Virus record (IMG/VR): IMGVR_UViG_3300005264_000028
Coordinates: 1 to 34,031 of that record
DNA: 34,031 nt
Origin: a virus
Strand: one strand, 5' to 3'
A model generated the notes under the pieces. It saw only the letters and a list, made by a program, of their open reading frames with translations, was not told the DNA's origin and did no database searches. How positions within the stretch are numbered: position 1 is the stretch's first letter; each line of letters opens with the position of its first letter. Position numbers and translations under genes: made by a program. Below, in pieces: positions 14,801 to 21,112 of the stretch.

Positions 14801-14990
14801 GAAAATTATTTATTAAAGGTGTAAAGTCTGTATTATCAATAATCTTAATAGCACCAAACATTCTATTATATATGTCTAATAATGAGAATTCTGTGACTTC
14901 ATCATTTTTATTTTTCAAAGCATATTTATTTACAAATACATTAGACGCTAATTCATCTCCATTAAAGTTTGATAAGATTTTCTTATTCAT
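11850..14990 (-). CDS. nrdJ: Adenosylcobalamin-dependent (class II) ribonucleotide reductase with intein
   Basis: This 1046-residue precursor contains an intein of 292 residues (275-566), leaving a mature enzyme of about 754 residues. It reduces ribonucleotides to deoxyribonucleotides using a vitamin B12 radical. The first redox cysteine is C86 (FSNCYVEDI), the active-site loop NPCGEQPLEPGSACNLGSIN is split by the intein, and further class II motifs follow (GSLGIILRGTSGIEPIFA). The C-terminus ends in a zinc ribbon, CSECDNQL then CSICMNCGFTAC, typical of NrdJ and absent from class I NrdA. No nrdB is present, as expected. Start ATG with AAAGGAC upstream; the gene follows dUTPase by three bases. 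A B12 enzyme makes the phage independent of oxygen. Confidence 0.93.
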   Translation of the reverse strand: MNKKILSNFNGDELASNVFVNKYALKNKNDEVTEFSLLDIYNRMFGAIKIIDNTDFTPLINNFLPAGRVLYALGNPYDLTATFSNCYVEDIRADCIEEIFNTAKRQARIFSKGGGVGFDISTLRPKGSKVNNSAGTTTGPTSFMDLYSSVTGIIGQHGRRGALMLTMDINHPDIIDFINIKGGKDKTKVQYANISIRINNDFMEAVEEDSDWKMTFTTHSNEVIERVEKAKLIWDLIVESNYNGAEPGLLYWDSIIDNDPSSIFKETKPVSTNPCFTGDTIVAVADGRNGVSIKELSDKDEKFNVYSARKSGSKNQWKVEIKPAVAFKTGERKIITLKLSDASIIKCTPEHLLALPDGKSYVEAKSTLGLELEKFYTFSNKNTEKSYRHIKSKINGYSKQYRMIWEEKKGKYDGKIYNLDHVDNDSTNDNIDNLELISIVEHILRTKRHSKDNPIQRIKGTEYLSLYSSRSNIQANGKRYDWSEEKINEKLKEWDNENLERLNELKEIKESNNVYLDERIFVTEIIDNNEYEDVYDLTVKDNHNFYIITKSDDCNFLNSSGVLVHNCGEQPLEPGSACNLGSINLSNFIINSFTENAAFDYDKFKKVVKLSIRFLDNVNILNYDRQPLEKNKVALKLGNRIGLGATGLADMLIKMNMKYDTDEAIEFTKSIKKILKQYSIEESIDLAEERGQCGVLDLYKDKNELTNWRAHEYWRSVDDEYRDKLYKFGIRNIGLNTIAPNGSLGIILRGTSGIEPIFALSYNRTVKQAGKEKDYEVFHPLVEEYNSIFGKNAHLKNENFIVSKDIDWKKRVKMQAAIQESISQSISSTVNLPGDTTKEVISNIYMEAWKQGLKGITIYRDGSRDGVLKEVDEKRKDSSVLEDVKFAPVQDAIMNAIHSEGRKWYVFYTINDETKMPSSLFVNTNSTETNIMTDNVLEYLEVLAQKYLKDILLDELKDKHKKQNNVTKIARTLSLLLRHNIPMLEIIKTIEEIQPPVYSFIFQIKKLLSKFVEGEYTGEKCSECDNQLVFEGGCSICMNCGFTACN
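13293..14168 (-). mobile_element. Intein in NrdJ active-site loop with HNH endonuclease domain
   Basis: The intein spans residues 275-566 of the precursor. It starts at C275 (block A, CFTGDTIVAVADG), has block B with CTPEHLLALPDG near 347-358, and ends with blocks F and G, YDLTVKDNHNFYI then VLVHN566, followed by C567 as the +1 nucleophile. Excision restores TNPCGEQ, so the inserted point is the catalytic NPC motif itself. Between the splicing blocks, IYNLDHVDNDSTNDNIDNLE (416-435) is an HNH-type nuclease signature. All splicing residues look intact, so both splicing and homing may be active. Confidence 0.9.
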
Positions 14991-14993
14991 ATT

Positions 14994-15515
14994 TTATTGT
15001 CCTTTATTAGTTGACCCAAATCCACCAGATTTTCTATCAGATTGAGAATTTTTATATAAAGTTTCTAACGAAGTTTCTTCTGTAATACTGCATAAATTTA
15101 TTGGTAGTAAAATAAATTGAACAATTTTTTCATCAAAATAAATTATTACCTCTACATTAGAAGTATTTAGTAAACTTATGTGAACTTCTCCTTCGTAAGA
15201 ACTATCTACAACTGCAGCCAATACAGATAATCCTTTTTTAGTAGATACTCCTGATTTATTATATGCAACTAACGCATTACTACTAGCAAATTTAACATGA
15301 ATTCCGCTTGGTATAAGAATGCTACTGTGTGCAGGTACTACTATACCTTCATTATTTTCTAATAAACGTATGTTATTATTTTTGTTTACTTCAATACTTA
15401 ACAATTTTTTAGTAAAATCTTCAGTATTACTTGGACAATAAAAATCTATTCCAGCGTCAGTAGAATGACCTCTTTCAATTGACTTTGTTTCCAGTGTTTT
15501 TACATAGTTTAACAT
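14994..15515 (-). CDS. dut: dUTPase
   Basis: A trimeric-type dUTPase of 173 residues that hydrolyses dUTP to dUMP, keeping uracil out of DNA and feeding ThyX. All five motifs are seen: STDAGIDFY (18-26), NKSGVSTKKG with K replacing the usual R of RSG, AAVVDSSYEGEVHISLLN, EKIVQFIL, and the C-terminal RKSGGFGSTN. Length is somewhat above the 145-155 norm because of extra residues between motifs 1 and 2. It is three bases upstream of nrdJ in the same operon. Start ATG at 15515 with AAGGAG upstream. Confidence 0.93.
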   Translation of the reverse strand: MLNYVKTLETKSIERGHSTDAGIDFYCPSNTEDFTKKLLSIEVNKNNNIRLLENNEGIVVPAHSSILIPSGIHVKFASSNALVAYNKSGVSTKKGLSVLAAVVDSSYEGEVHISLLNTSNVEVIIYFDEKIVQFILLPINLCSITEETSLETLYKNSQSDRKSGGFGSTNKGQ

Positions 15516-15539
15516 TTATTTCTCCTTTTTTTAAATTTA

Positions 15540-15926
15540 TTATTTCTGGTATTCTTTTTGTAATCCTTTATTTTTTGATAATTTTTTTAAAGTTGACCCT
15601 TTAAGTGACATAAAATTAGTTCTTTTCATTTCTTTACCTTTAATGATTGCAAAAACAGGGTTATTCCCTGTATATTTTGATTTAAACTTTACCATCATAG
15701 CTCTTAGCTGTTTAGGCATTGTTTTTAGCTCAGTTGCTAGAGCATCTACAATAGAGCTTATTAGTATAGATGAATTAGATGACTTTGCATCATTTATCAG
15801 CTCATCTATAGTTAGGTCTAGATCATTTATAAAATCTTTTTCTTCAGACTCTAATAAAATACTATCGTTCACTGTTATTCCATTTGATTCTGATAATTCT
15901 TCTGCTAAAAATTCTGTTAATTTCAT
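15540..15926 (-). CDS. Unknown protein with capsid-targeting-like N-terminus; paralogue of next gene
   Basis: A 128-residue protein. It begins MKLTEFLAEELSES, resembling the leader of T4 internal head proteins that the prohead protease removes after an I/L-x-E site (here LAE at 7-9). After an acidic linker, residues about 54-110 match the neighbouring 109-residue protein: both share a LATEL/IARDL helix, a KSKYT-x-NN turn and a KRTNF or RKQNF ending. The neighbour lacks the leader. No known fold was recognised; the shared region ends very basic. Start ATG with TGGAG upstream. Packaging into the head is a hypothesis. Confidence 0.75.
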   Translation of the reverse strand: MKLTEFLAEELSESNGITVNDSILLESEEKDFINDLDLTIDELINDAKSSNSSILISSIVDALATELKTMPKQLRAMMVKFKSKYTGNNPVFAIIKGKEMKRTNFMSLKGSTLKKLSKNKGLQKEYQK

Positions 15927-15958
15927 TTTTTACTCCAGTTATTAAATTTATTTATTAT

Positions 15959-16288
15959 TTATTTATTTATAAAAATATAGTTTAATTTCTTTTTTAATTT
16001 TTTCTCTACCATTAATCTTATTCTAGAAAAATTTTGCTTCCTAACTAAAGCTCCTCCAACAACTGCATAAATATGATTATTATATGTATATTTAGATTTA
16101 TGCTTATTCATCATTAATATTAATCTAGTTGGCTTAATATCTAAATCTCTAGCAATATCCTCTATAATCGACTTAACTATTATAGCACCTCTTATATTTT
16201 TATATTCTTGTACTATATCTTCTATCAAATATTCAACTTCTTTTACGAAATTTCCAGTTTCTTTCATATCTTCTTCTTTAATATACAT
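15959..16288 (-). CDS. Unknown protein; paralogue of the 15540-15926 gene
   Basis: A 109-residue protein whose residues about 38-90 repeat the conserved block of the downstream gene (IIEDIARDL, then MMNKHKSKYTYNN and RKQNF). The pair arose by tandem duplication and has since diverged greatly. The N-terminal part is acidic and helical, the C-terminus very basic (VEKKLKKKLNYIF). Its ribosome binding site, GAGGT, lies in the last codons of the upstream HD gene, so translation is coupled. Function unknown. Confidence 0.75.
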   Translation of the reverse strand: MYIKEEDMKETGNFVKEVEYLIEDIVQEYKNIRGAIIVKSIIEDIARDLDIKPTRLILMMNKHKSKYTYNNHIYAVVGGALVRKQNFSRIRLMVEKKLKKKLNYIFINK

Positions 16289-16291
16289 AAT

Positions 16292-17116
16292 CTATACCTC
16301 AAAATCCTTATTAAAATCCATAGTTATATATTTTCTACTAGCCATTAAATCAGCTAAATGTAACACAACCTCCATTTTAGTCTTTGGTTTAGGTAATATT
16401 TCTTTTGGATTCTTACCTCTTTCAGTAGTATTCCACTTTCCCATGTGAGATTCAATACAATTACACATCTTATCAAAATCTTTTTGTGGATAGTCTTCTA
16501 GTTTAATATTCTCTCTTAAAAATTGAGTAATTTCTAATGGATGTTTTGGAACGGTATATTCACTACCATTAAATCCTAATTTAGCCATATCATGAAGTAT
16601 TGCGCTAGCCATTAATATATCTCTCTTTCTTTCATTAAATTCAAATATCTCAACCTCAAATAAATCTTGTAGTATTTTAACGATTGCTTTAGTATGTTTC
16701 ATTAATCCATTTGCTTCACAACTAAATGCTGGATGATACTTAAGCGTACTTGAGGCAGGTATTGACCAAACATAATCTGGTACTTTTACTAAAGCTCGAA
16801 TTAAAAATTTCTTAATATCATCAGACTTAATTAGATTTAATTCATTTTCAAATATCTTAATTTTTTGTTCATCTGTATATTCTAATAATTCAGTTCTTTT
16901 TTCAATAGCTTCAACATCATCTTTATAATCTTCTTTAATCATATCAATGAATTTATCTTCAAATCCTTGCTCTCTAATATCTGCTAATTTTTTACCTCCA
17001 GTCCATGTTAATTCTGGATAAGTGTTATTCATCTTTTTATATAAATCCCCATATATAAACCAAACTTCTTTTTTCTTAATAGATGCCACTTTTGTTAGTA
17101 CTTTATGAATATTCAT
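16292..17116 (-). CDS. HD-domain phosphohydrolase
   Basis: A 274-residue protein with an HD metal-binding domain in its C-terminal half: H141, H175-D176 (LHDMAKLG), H192 (KHPLEITQF), H224 (ESHMGKW) and D256 (LADLMAS). This set resembles HD domains of the YhaM-like nuclease and HD-GYP-like groups more than small dNTPases. The N-terminal 100 residues contain WFIYGDL and lysine/aspartate-rich helices with no recognised domain. It overlaps the methylase gene by 14 bases. A nuclease or nucleotide-hydrolase role is likely; the substrate is unknown. Confidence 0.75.
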   Translation of the reverse strand: MNIHKVLTKVASIKKKEVWFIYGDLYKKMNNTYPELTWTGGKKLADIREQGFEDKFIDMIKEDYKDDVEAIEKRTELLEYTDEQKIKIFENELNLIKSDDIKKFLIRALVKVPDYVWSIPASSTLKYHPAFSCEANGLMKHTKAIVKILQDLFEVEIFEFNERKRDILMASAILHDMAKLGFNGSEYTVPKHPLEITQFLRENIKLEDYPQKDFDKMCNCIESHMGKWNTTERGKNPKEILPKPKTKMEVVLHLADLMASRKYITMDFNKDFEV

Positions 17117-17936
17117 TATTTTCCTCTATTTTATAGTACAATACTTCTTTATTACCTTTTACTTTTTCTAAATTATTTTTTCTATTTGGTGAAGTATTAC
17201 TCATTTGTTTTCTTAATAGTTTTCTTTTAAATTTATTTATTTGCTTGTATACTTCTTCATTATAAATATCAGTATATAACACATCATTATTTTTTGAATA
17301 TTGTATTATATTATTGATAAATTCTTTATTATCTTCATTATCAAATTTAGAATAACTACTATCTCTTTCAAAATATGGTGGGTCTAAAAATAATAGAGAA
17401 TTACTATATTCTATCTCAGTATAATCTAAATTTAAGATTTTTGTCTTTTTCAATTTCATCTTAATTTTATTATAAGATAGTTTATTAAATGTATATGATA
17501 CATTTCCATAGCTTTGATTCATTCCATTTGGACCAAACCTCAAAAATGAATTTATACAACTATTAGCTAAGAAATATAGATAAATACCTTTTTCTTTCTT
17601 ATCTGTAAAATGAATTTTTTCATTATATGTATTTCTAAAATTATAATATGACTCTTTATTATTTTTAATGTCCCCAAACTTATTAAAAATATATCGCTTT
17701 CTATCAGACCAGTCCTTATAATTAAACTCTTTAATTGCATTCCATATAGAAATGATGTTAGAGTCAACATCATTTATTATATATTCATCAAATTTATCTA
17801 TAGTGTTAATAAATACAGAACCACTTCCAATAAATGGTTCAATAAATATTTTCTTGTTTGATTTATTAATAATTTCATTTATAATTTCAACAAAATTATA
17901 TTTACTTCCTGAATACCTCATCATTCTAATATTCAA
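17103..17936 (-). CDS. dam: Dam-type DNA adenine-N6 methyltransferase
   Basis: A D12-class adenine methylase of 277 residues. Motif X is RYSGSK (7-12), motif I FIEPFIGSGSVF (31-42), an acidic NDVDSNIISIW follows, and the catalytic motif IV is LDPPYFE. Length matches T4 Dam (259). It would methylate adenine in a short site, perhaps GATC, protecting phage DNA or marking it. The frame begins with TTG at 17936, immediately after the stop of the upstream gene and six bases after GGAG; the nearest ATG codons (5 and 6) are too far from that site, so TTG initiation with translational coupling is the best reading. Confidence 0.9.
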   Translation of the reverse strand: MNIRMMRYSGSKYNFVEIINEIINKSNKKIFIEPFIGSGSVFINTIDKFDEYIINDVDSNIISIWNAIKEFNYKDWSDRKRYIFNKFGDIKNNKESYYNFRNTYNEKIHFTDKKEKGIYLYFLANSCINSFLRFGPNGMNQSYGNVSYTFNKLSYNKIKMKLKKTKILNLDYTEIEYSNSLLFLDPPYFERDSSYSKFDNEDNKEFINNIIQYSKNNDVLYTDIYNEEVYKQINKFKRKLLRKQMSNTSPNRKNNLEKVKGNKEVLYYKIEENNEYS

Positions 17937-18479
17937 TTATATCTCCAATTTTATTAACTCAATTCCATGATCAATTTTCTTAACATTATTTTCTTTTAAA
18001 AATCCAATACTATATTCCATATTCTCATCATTTTCTTCTACATCATGTAAATGATATTCATTATTTTCTATATCAACATTGTATTGATTAAAGAGATATT
18101 CAGCATTCTCATTAAGAGTAATTGCCCAATCATAATTTTTAACTTTCATATCAATATCTAATATTGTGATTGTAATAATAGTTCCTTTGAGTTTTGCTTT
18201 AGATGTATTCTTAGTGAATTTCAATAATACTTTAATATCGCTCTTTAAGAACATACATAAATAAACTCCATTACTTTGGTCAAAATCATCGATTATTGCA
18301 TCAACAAATTTATTTAACTTTTTCTTAAATATATCTAATGTCAAATTACTTCTATCAGCTAGTCTCTTTTCAACATGAGTATCAAAATTTACTTTGTCAC
18401 CTTTCATAGTGAATTTGATAATGACATTGTTATGTCTATATTTCGTTTCTTCATTCATAAGTTCTTTAAAGCTCTTCAT
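17937..18479 (-). CDS. Unknown protein with capsid-targeting-like leader
   Basis: A 180-residue protein, first gene of the dam-dut-nrdJ transcript. The N-terminus MKSFKELMNEE fits the short leader pattern of T4-type internal head proteins. The body looks like alternating strands with a conserved-looking FLKSDIKVLLKF stretch, an acidic segment (135-155) and an IDHGIELIKLEI end. Start ATG at 18479 has only a weak AAGAAA upstream. A promoter at 18512-18540 is correctly spaced. No family recognised. Confidence 0.75.
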   Translation of the reverse strand: MKSFKELMNEETKYRHNNVIIKFTMKGDKVNFDTHVEKRLADRSNLTLDIFKKKLNKFVDAIIDDFDQSNGVYLCMFLKSDIKVLLKFTKNTSKAKLKGTIITITILDIDMKVKNYDWAITLNENAEYLFNQYNVDIENNEYHLHDVEENDENMEYSIGFLKENNVKKIDHGIELIKLEI

Positions 18480-18511
18480 TTTGTTTCTTTTTTAAATATA
18501 TTCATAATTCT

Positions 18512-18540
18512 AATATAAGCATAAAATTTAATAATGTCAA
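18512..18540 (-). promoter_or_regulatory. Sigma70-like promoter of the dam-hd-dut-nrdJ operon
   Basis: Minus strand TTGACA (18535-18540), 17 bases, TATATT (18512-18517), a perfect match to the phage's early promoter pattern. It lies 33 bases upstream of the first ATG. All genes from 18479 down to 11653 are on this strand with gaps under 60 bases, so one transcript of nearly 7 kb is expected. Confidence 0.8.
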
Positions 18541-18544
18541 GTAT

Positions 18545-18970
18545 TTATTTTCCTTTTATATAAGTATACTCATAAACTTTTTCATTATAGATAAATTTCA
18601 TTACATTAAAGAACTTAAAAAGTGACGCGAGCTGTCTTAATTCGTTATGATATTTATCATAAAAATCATTTTTGTAATTTGCATACTCCACATACATCCA
18701 ACTATTTACAGCTAACTCATGTTCTTTATTAAAAAAATTAAATACCTTTTCTTCAGTGCAATAAATATATGGGTGATTGTGTTTATATCCATTTCTTCTT
18801 AAGTATTGTAATATATCAGTAATTAGTTCAATCTCAGCTTTAAATGTATCACTACACTGGTCATTTGTTAATTCTATGTTATACTCTCTAATTACAATTC
18901 CATCTTTAGTCTTAATTAAAATATTTCGGTTAAAAAGTTCATGTGGTGTGATAATAATATCTATTCTCAT
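18545..18970 (-). CDS. Unknown protein (141 aa)
   Basis: A soluble 141-residue protein with a strand-rich N-terminus (MRIDIIITPHELF, KDGIVIREYNIEL) followed by an acidic helix (DTFKAEIELITDILQYL). The order loosely recalls an RNase H-like fold, but the expected catalytic acids are not all present, so no enzymatic call is made. It has its own weak promoter (18997-19025) and AAGGAG before the ATG at 18970. Its end lies just before the promoter of the next operon. Confidence 0.75.
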   Translation of the reverse strand: MRIDIIITPHELFNRNILIKTKDGIVIREYNIELTNDQCSDTFKAEIELITDILQYLRRNGYKHNHPYIYCTEEKVFNFFNKEHELAVNSWMYVEYANYKNDFYDKYHNELRQLASLFKFFNVMKFIYNEKVYEYTYIKGK

Positions 18971-18996
18971 TGGTTTATTTCTCCTTTATTGACATA

Positions 18997-19025
18997 AAAA
19001 TAACTTTTCACTTAAGGTAAGTAAA
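18997..19025 (-). promoter_or_regulatory. Weak sigma70-like promoter
   Basis: Minus strand TTTACT (19020-19025), 17 bases, TATTTT (18997-19002). The spacing equals that of the other promoters in the window but the boxes deviate at several positions. It would give a leader of about 20 bases before the 18970 start. Confidence 0.35.
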
Positions 19026-19035
19026 TTTGATTTGT

Positions 19036-19090
19036 TAAATAACTTAATAATATATATTATGTTTTTAATAAAAAGAGAAATTAGTAATTA
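19036..19090 (+). repeat. Direct repeat copy A of a late leader sequence
   Basis: About 55 bases (from TAAATAACTTAAT to AGAAATTAGTAATTA) repeat almost perfectly at 21019-21074, with roughly three differences. Both include the palindrome ATAATATATATTAT. Copy A lacks the TATAAATA box that precedes copies B and C, and no plus-strand gene follows. The stop codon of the minus-strand HTH gene uses its last bases. Confidence 0.85.
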
Positions 19091-20266
19091 TAATAGAATG
19101 CTATATCGCTGTCGTCTATTAATGAAGGACTGTCTAAATTTATTATTACTTTTACTAATAATAACATTTTGGGTATTAGTCTTCTTACTTAAATATACTT
19201 TTAATCTATATTTATCAGACTTAATTCTCCTACCTTCTATATCTCTTTTATTATTTTCATAATGATCCATTAAATGTATATTGCTTTTTTCTAATGAAAG
19301 GTTATTAGCATATAAATAAAAGTAATCATTAAGATTATTACTATTTCCAAACTTATCATAGTTAATACTTGTACCTTCTCGAAGTTGCCCCTTACATATA
19401 TAGGTTTTCTCTTTTCCCGACGAAAGTGTTACGATTTGTTTGTTTTTAGAAATATCACTGATTACTTGATATTTATATTTAGCACTTACATTTAATTTAA
19501 GCTCACCCCTCAGTGAACTATATTGTTTATTGTTTTTATATTTAAAATATATTTTATCATCAATCTTAACTAATCTACTACCTTCTAATCTAATTATATA
19601 AAATTGTTGAATTGTTTTCTTTTCATGATAGTGTGATACTATTGAATATCTACCTCGTTTAATAGTATTAAAATATTTCAATTTTTGTTTAGCATCTTCC
19701 CAAGATTTTAATTCATTATATTCAGTTAGCCTTTTAAAAGAATATATTTTATCAATACCTTTTGTTTGTTGTGATACTACACTTTGAGAAATATTTAGAG
19801 TTTTAGATATTTTTTGTTGAGAAGTAAAGTTTATAAAACTACCATACTTATTTAGTTTTTGAAATGATTTAATATTTGGTCTTGTATAAAGAAATTCTAT
19901 TACTTCTTTTTTGAAAATATTAAAAGTAAATTTCTTAATATCTTTTATTTCATAACTTAAATATATAGTGTCACTATTTTCATAGTCATACTTAGGTTTA
20001 ATTGTAATAAAGTCTCTATTATATGATTTTATATAAGAAGATAATTGAAATTGATTTAATAGCTTGTTTATATACTTTAACGAATGATTCTTATAGCCTA
20101 TAAGCTTTAAAAATTTAATAAGAGTAGATTTCTTAATTGTATTACTATGTTTCTTAGCAATCCCTTTCTTTCTTAAGTGAAATAGTAGATTTCTAGAAAT
20201 TGTAAGTAGATACTTATTAATTAAGTCTTCATCATTATTAGAGTCTAATATTGACTCATATATCAT
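19088..20266 (-). CDS. Putative HTH DNA-binding regulator (392 aa), family unknown
   Basis: A basic 392-residue protein. At about residues 148-170, SQQKISKTLNISQSVVSQQ is a classical helix-turn-helix (turn at NIS, second helix starting SQSVVSQQ). The remainder is rich in lysine, tyrosine and asparagine, with predicted winged or strand-rich parts, and ends in an R/K-rich stretch (NRRQRYSILL). No known phage regulator or replication initiator is recognisable. The gene lies between two direct repeats with two small genes on the same strand, and its promoter overlaps an inverted repeat (20322-20355), so autoregulation is plausible. The ATG at 20266 has no good ribosome binding site. Confidence 0.75.
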   Translation of the reverse strand: MIYESILDSNNDEDLINKYLLTISRNLLFHLRKKGIAKKHSNTIKKSTLIKFLKLIGYKNHSLKYINKLLNQFQLSSYIKSYNRDFITIKPKYDYENSDTIYLSYEIKDIKKFTFNIFKKEVIEFLYTRPNIKSFQKLNKYGSFINFTSQQKISKTLNISQSVVSQQTKGIDKIYSFKRLTEYNELKSWEDAKQKLKYFNTIKRGRYSIVSHYHEKKTIQQFYIIRLEGSRLVKIDDKIYFKYKNNKQYSSLRGELKLNVSAKYKYQVISDISKNKQIVTLSSGKEKTYICKGQLREGTSINYDKFGNSNNLNDYFYLYANNLSLEKSNIHLMDHYENNKRDIEGRRIKSDKYRLKVYLSKKTNTQNVIISKSNNKFRQSFINRRQRYSILL

Positions 20267-20315
20267 CAGTTTATTTATAATAGCTTGTTATTACCTTTAT
20301 TTAGAATTCTGTTAT

Positions 20316-20355
20316 AATATAATAAATAACTTTCAATAAATCAATAGTTATTTAT
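20316..20355 (-). promoter_or_regulatory. Promoter with operator-like inverted repeat upstream of HTH gene
   Basis: Minus strand TTGATT (20339-20344), 17 bases, TATATT (20316-20321). A 10-base inverted repeat (ATAAATAACT at 20322-20331, AGTTATTTAT at 20346-20355, 14-base centre) brackets the -35 box and spacer. A TATAAATA octamer also occurs on this strand at 20349-20356, so late expression is possible. Confidence 0.6.
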
Positions 20356-20369
20356 AAATTTCTTAATCT

Positions 20370-20600
20370 TTATTTATATAGCGTTACAAAATGTCCAAAA
20401 TTATTATCAAATACATTTATTAAATTTTCATAATCTGATGTTTGCATATCTTTTAATATTTGATTAGTTTTCTCTTTACTAAATTCTAACATTCTACAAT
20501 ATCCCTTTGCTTTACCTAATAATACAAAAGCATTTCCTTCACTTCCAGTTAAATCTATTTCTACTACACTTATTTTTTCATCAATACTCTTAATAGTCAT
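20370..20600 (-). CDS. Conserved small phage protein (76 aa)
   Basis: A 76-residue protein of a type common in phages and of unknown function: it starts with an acidic strand containing IDLTGSEGNAFVLLGKAKGY, then a helix (EFSKEKTNQILKDM), then a motif YENLINVFDNNFGHFVTL. It is preceded by AAGGAG and follows the 101-residue gene by four bases. Both belong to the minus-strand module between the direct repeats. Confidence 0.8.
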   Translation of the reverse strand: MTIKSIDEKISVVEIDLTGSEGNAFVLLGKAKGYCRMLEFSKEKTNQILKDMQTSDYENLINVFDNNFGHFVTLYK

Positions 20601-20604
20601 TTCT

Positions 20605-20910
20605 TTAATTCTCCTTTATGATTATTATTTCTTTTATAGTTAATTCTTCCCAAGTTTTATATCCTCGACTTGGTTTATCAATAATTGTTAAGTATGGCTT
20701 AAACTTATAATAATATTTTGTTTTGTCGGTATCGCCTTGTCCGTCTTCTTTCCAAGTTTTACCACAATCACAGACATAGCCTTTGATTTGGTACTTATTT
20801 AATCCTTTGTTAGGAGTATCAAACTTAATCAATACATCAAAGTCATCACCTAAAACTTTTTGGTCAAAACTTACTGTTTCTTCTTTTTTACTTTCACATT
20901 TTTCACACAT
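20605..20910 (-). CDS. Small protein with cysteine pairs (101 aa)
   Basis: A 101-residue protein starting MCEKCESKKEE and containing a later CDCGKTW. The four cysteines in two C-x-x-C or C-x-C pairs could bind one zinc ion. The middle is aromatic and strand-like (KYYYKFKPYLTII). It is the first gene after a consensus promoter at 20952-20980, with AAGGAG before the ATG. Function unknown. Confidence 0.75.
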   Translation of the reverse strand: MCEKCESKKEETVSFDQKVLGDDFDVLIKFDTPNKGLNKYQIKGYVCDCGKTWKEDGQGDTDKTKYYYKFKPYLTIIDKPSRGYKTWEELTIKEIIIIKEN

Positions 20911-20951
20911 TTTCTTACTCCTTTATTATGTTAAATTAACCTACAACTACA

Positions 20952-20980
20952 ATATAATAATAATTTTTAATAATGTCAAG
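20952..20980 (-). promoter_or_regulatory. Sigma70-like promoter of the small-gene pair
   Basis: Minus strand TTGACA (20975-20980), 17 bases, TATATT (20952-20957), matching the early pattern exactly. It reads left into the 101- and 76-residue genes. The late promoter for the terminase starts 20 bases away in the other direction. Confidence 0.8.
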
Positions 20981-20999
20981 CTTTATTTTTTAATTATTT

Positions 21000-21007
21000 T
21001 ATAAATA
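21000..21007 (+). promoter_or_regulatory. T4-type late promoter of the terminase locus
   Basis: Exact TATAAATA on the plus strand, followed after a few bases by leader copy B. The same order (octamer, then AGTAGAGTAAATAA) recurs at 25071-25094 before the neck gene. Confidence 0.75.
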
Positions 21008-21011
21008 TTAA

Positions 21012-21074
21012 AGTAGAGTAAATAACTTAATAATATATATTATGTTTTTTATAAAAAAGAGAAATTAGTAATTA
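21012..21074 (+). repeat. Direct repeat copy B: conserved late leader of terminase
   Basis: The leader begins AGTAGAGTAAATAA and contains the palindrome ATAATATATATTAT followed by GTTTTTT and an A/G-rich stretch. It is nearly identical to copy A over about 55 bases and clearly related to copy C at 25081. It separates the late promoter from the terminase start and would be the 5' untranslated region of the transcript. Confidence 0.8.
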
Positions 21075-21112
21075 ATAAAAAAAGTAAATATCAACTTCAG
21101 CTTGACTTCTTA

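Noticed and set aside
12892-15045. Several plus-strand frames of 62-92 codons opposite nrdJ and dut
   Set aside because: All are antisense to strongly supported coding sequence and are serine/leucine/isoleucine-rich shadows.
18545-18970. RNase H-like enzyme
   Set aside because: Only the order of strands and one acidic helix resemble the fold; the required set of acidic residues is not visible.
20272-20279. TATAAATA on the minus strand as late promoter for the HTH gene
   Set aside because: It ends only five bases before the ATG, so the transcript would start inside the gene; likely chance in AT-rich DNA.
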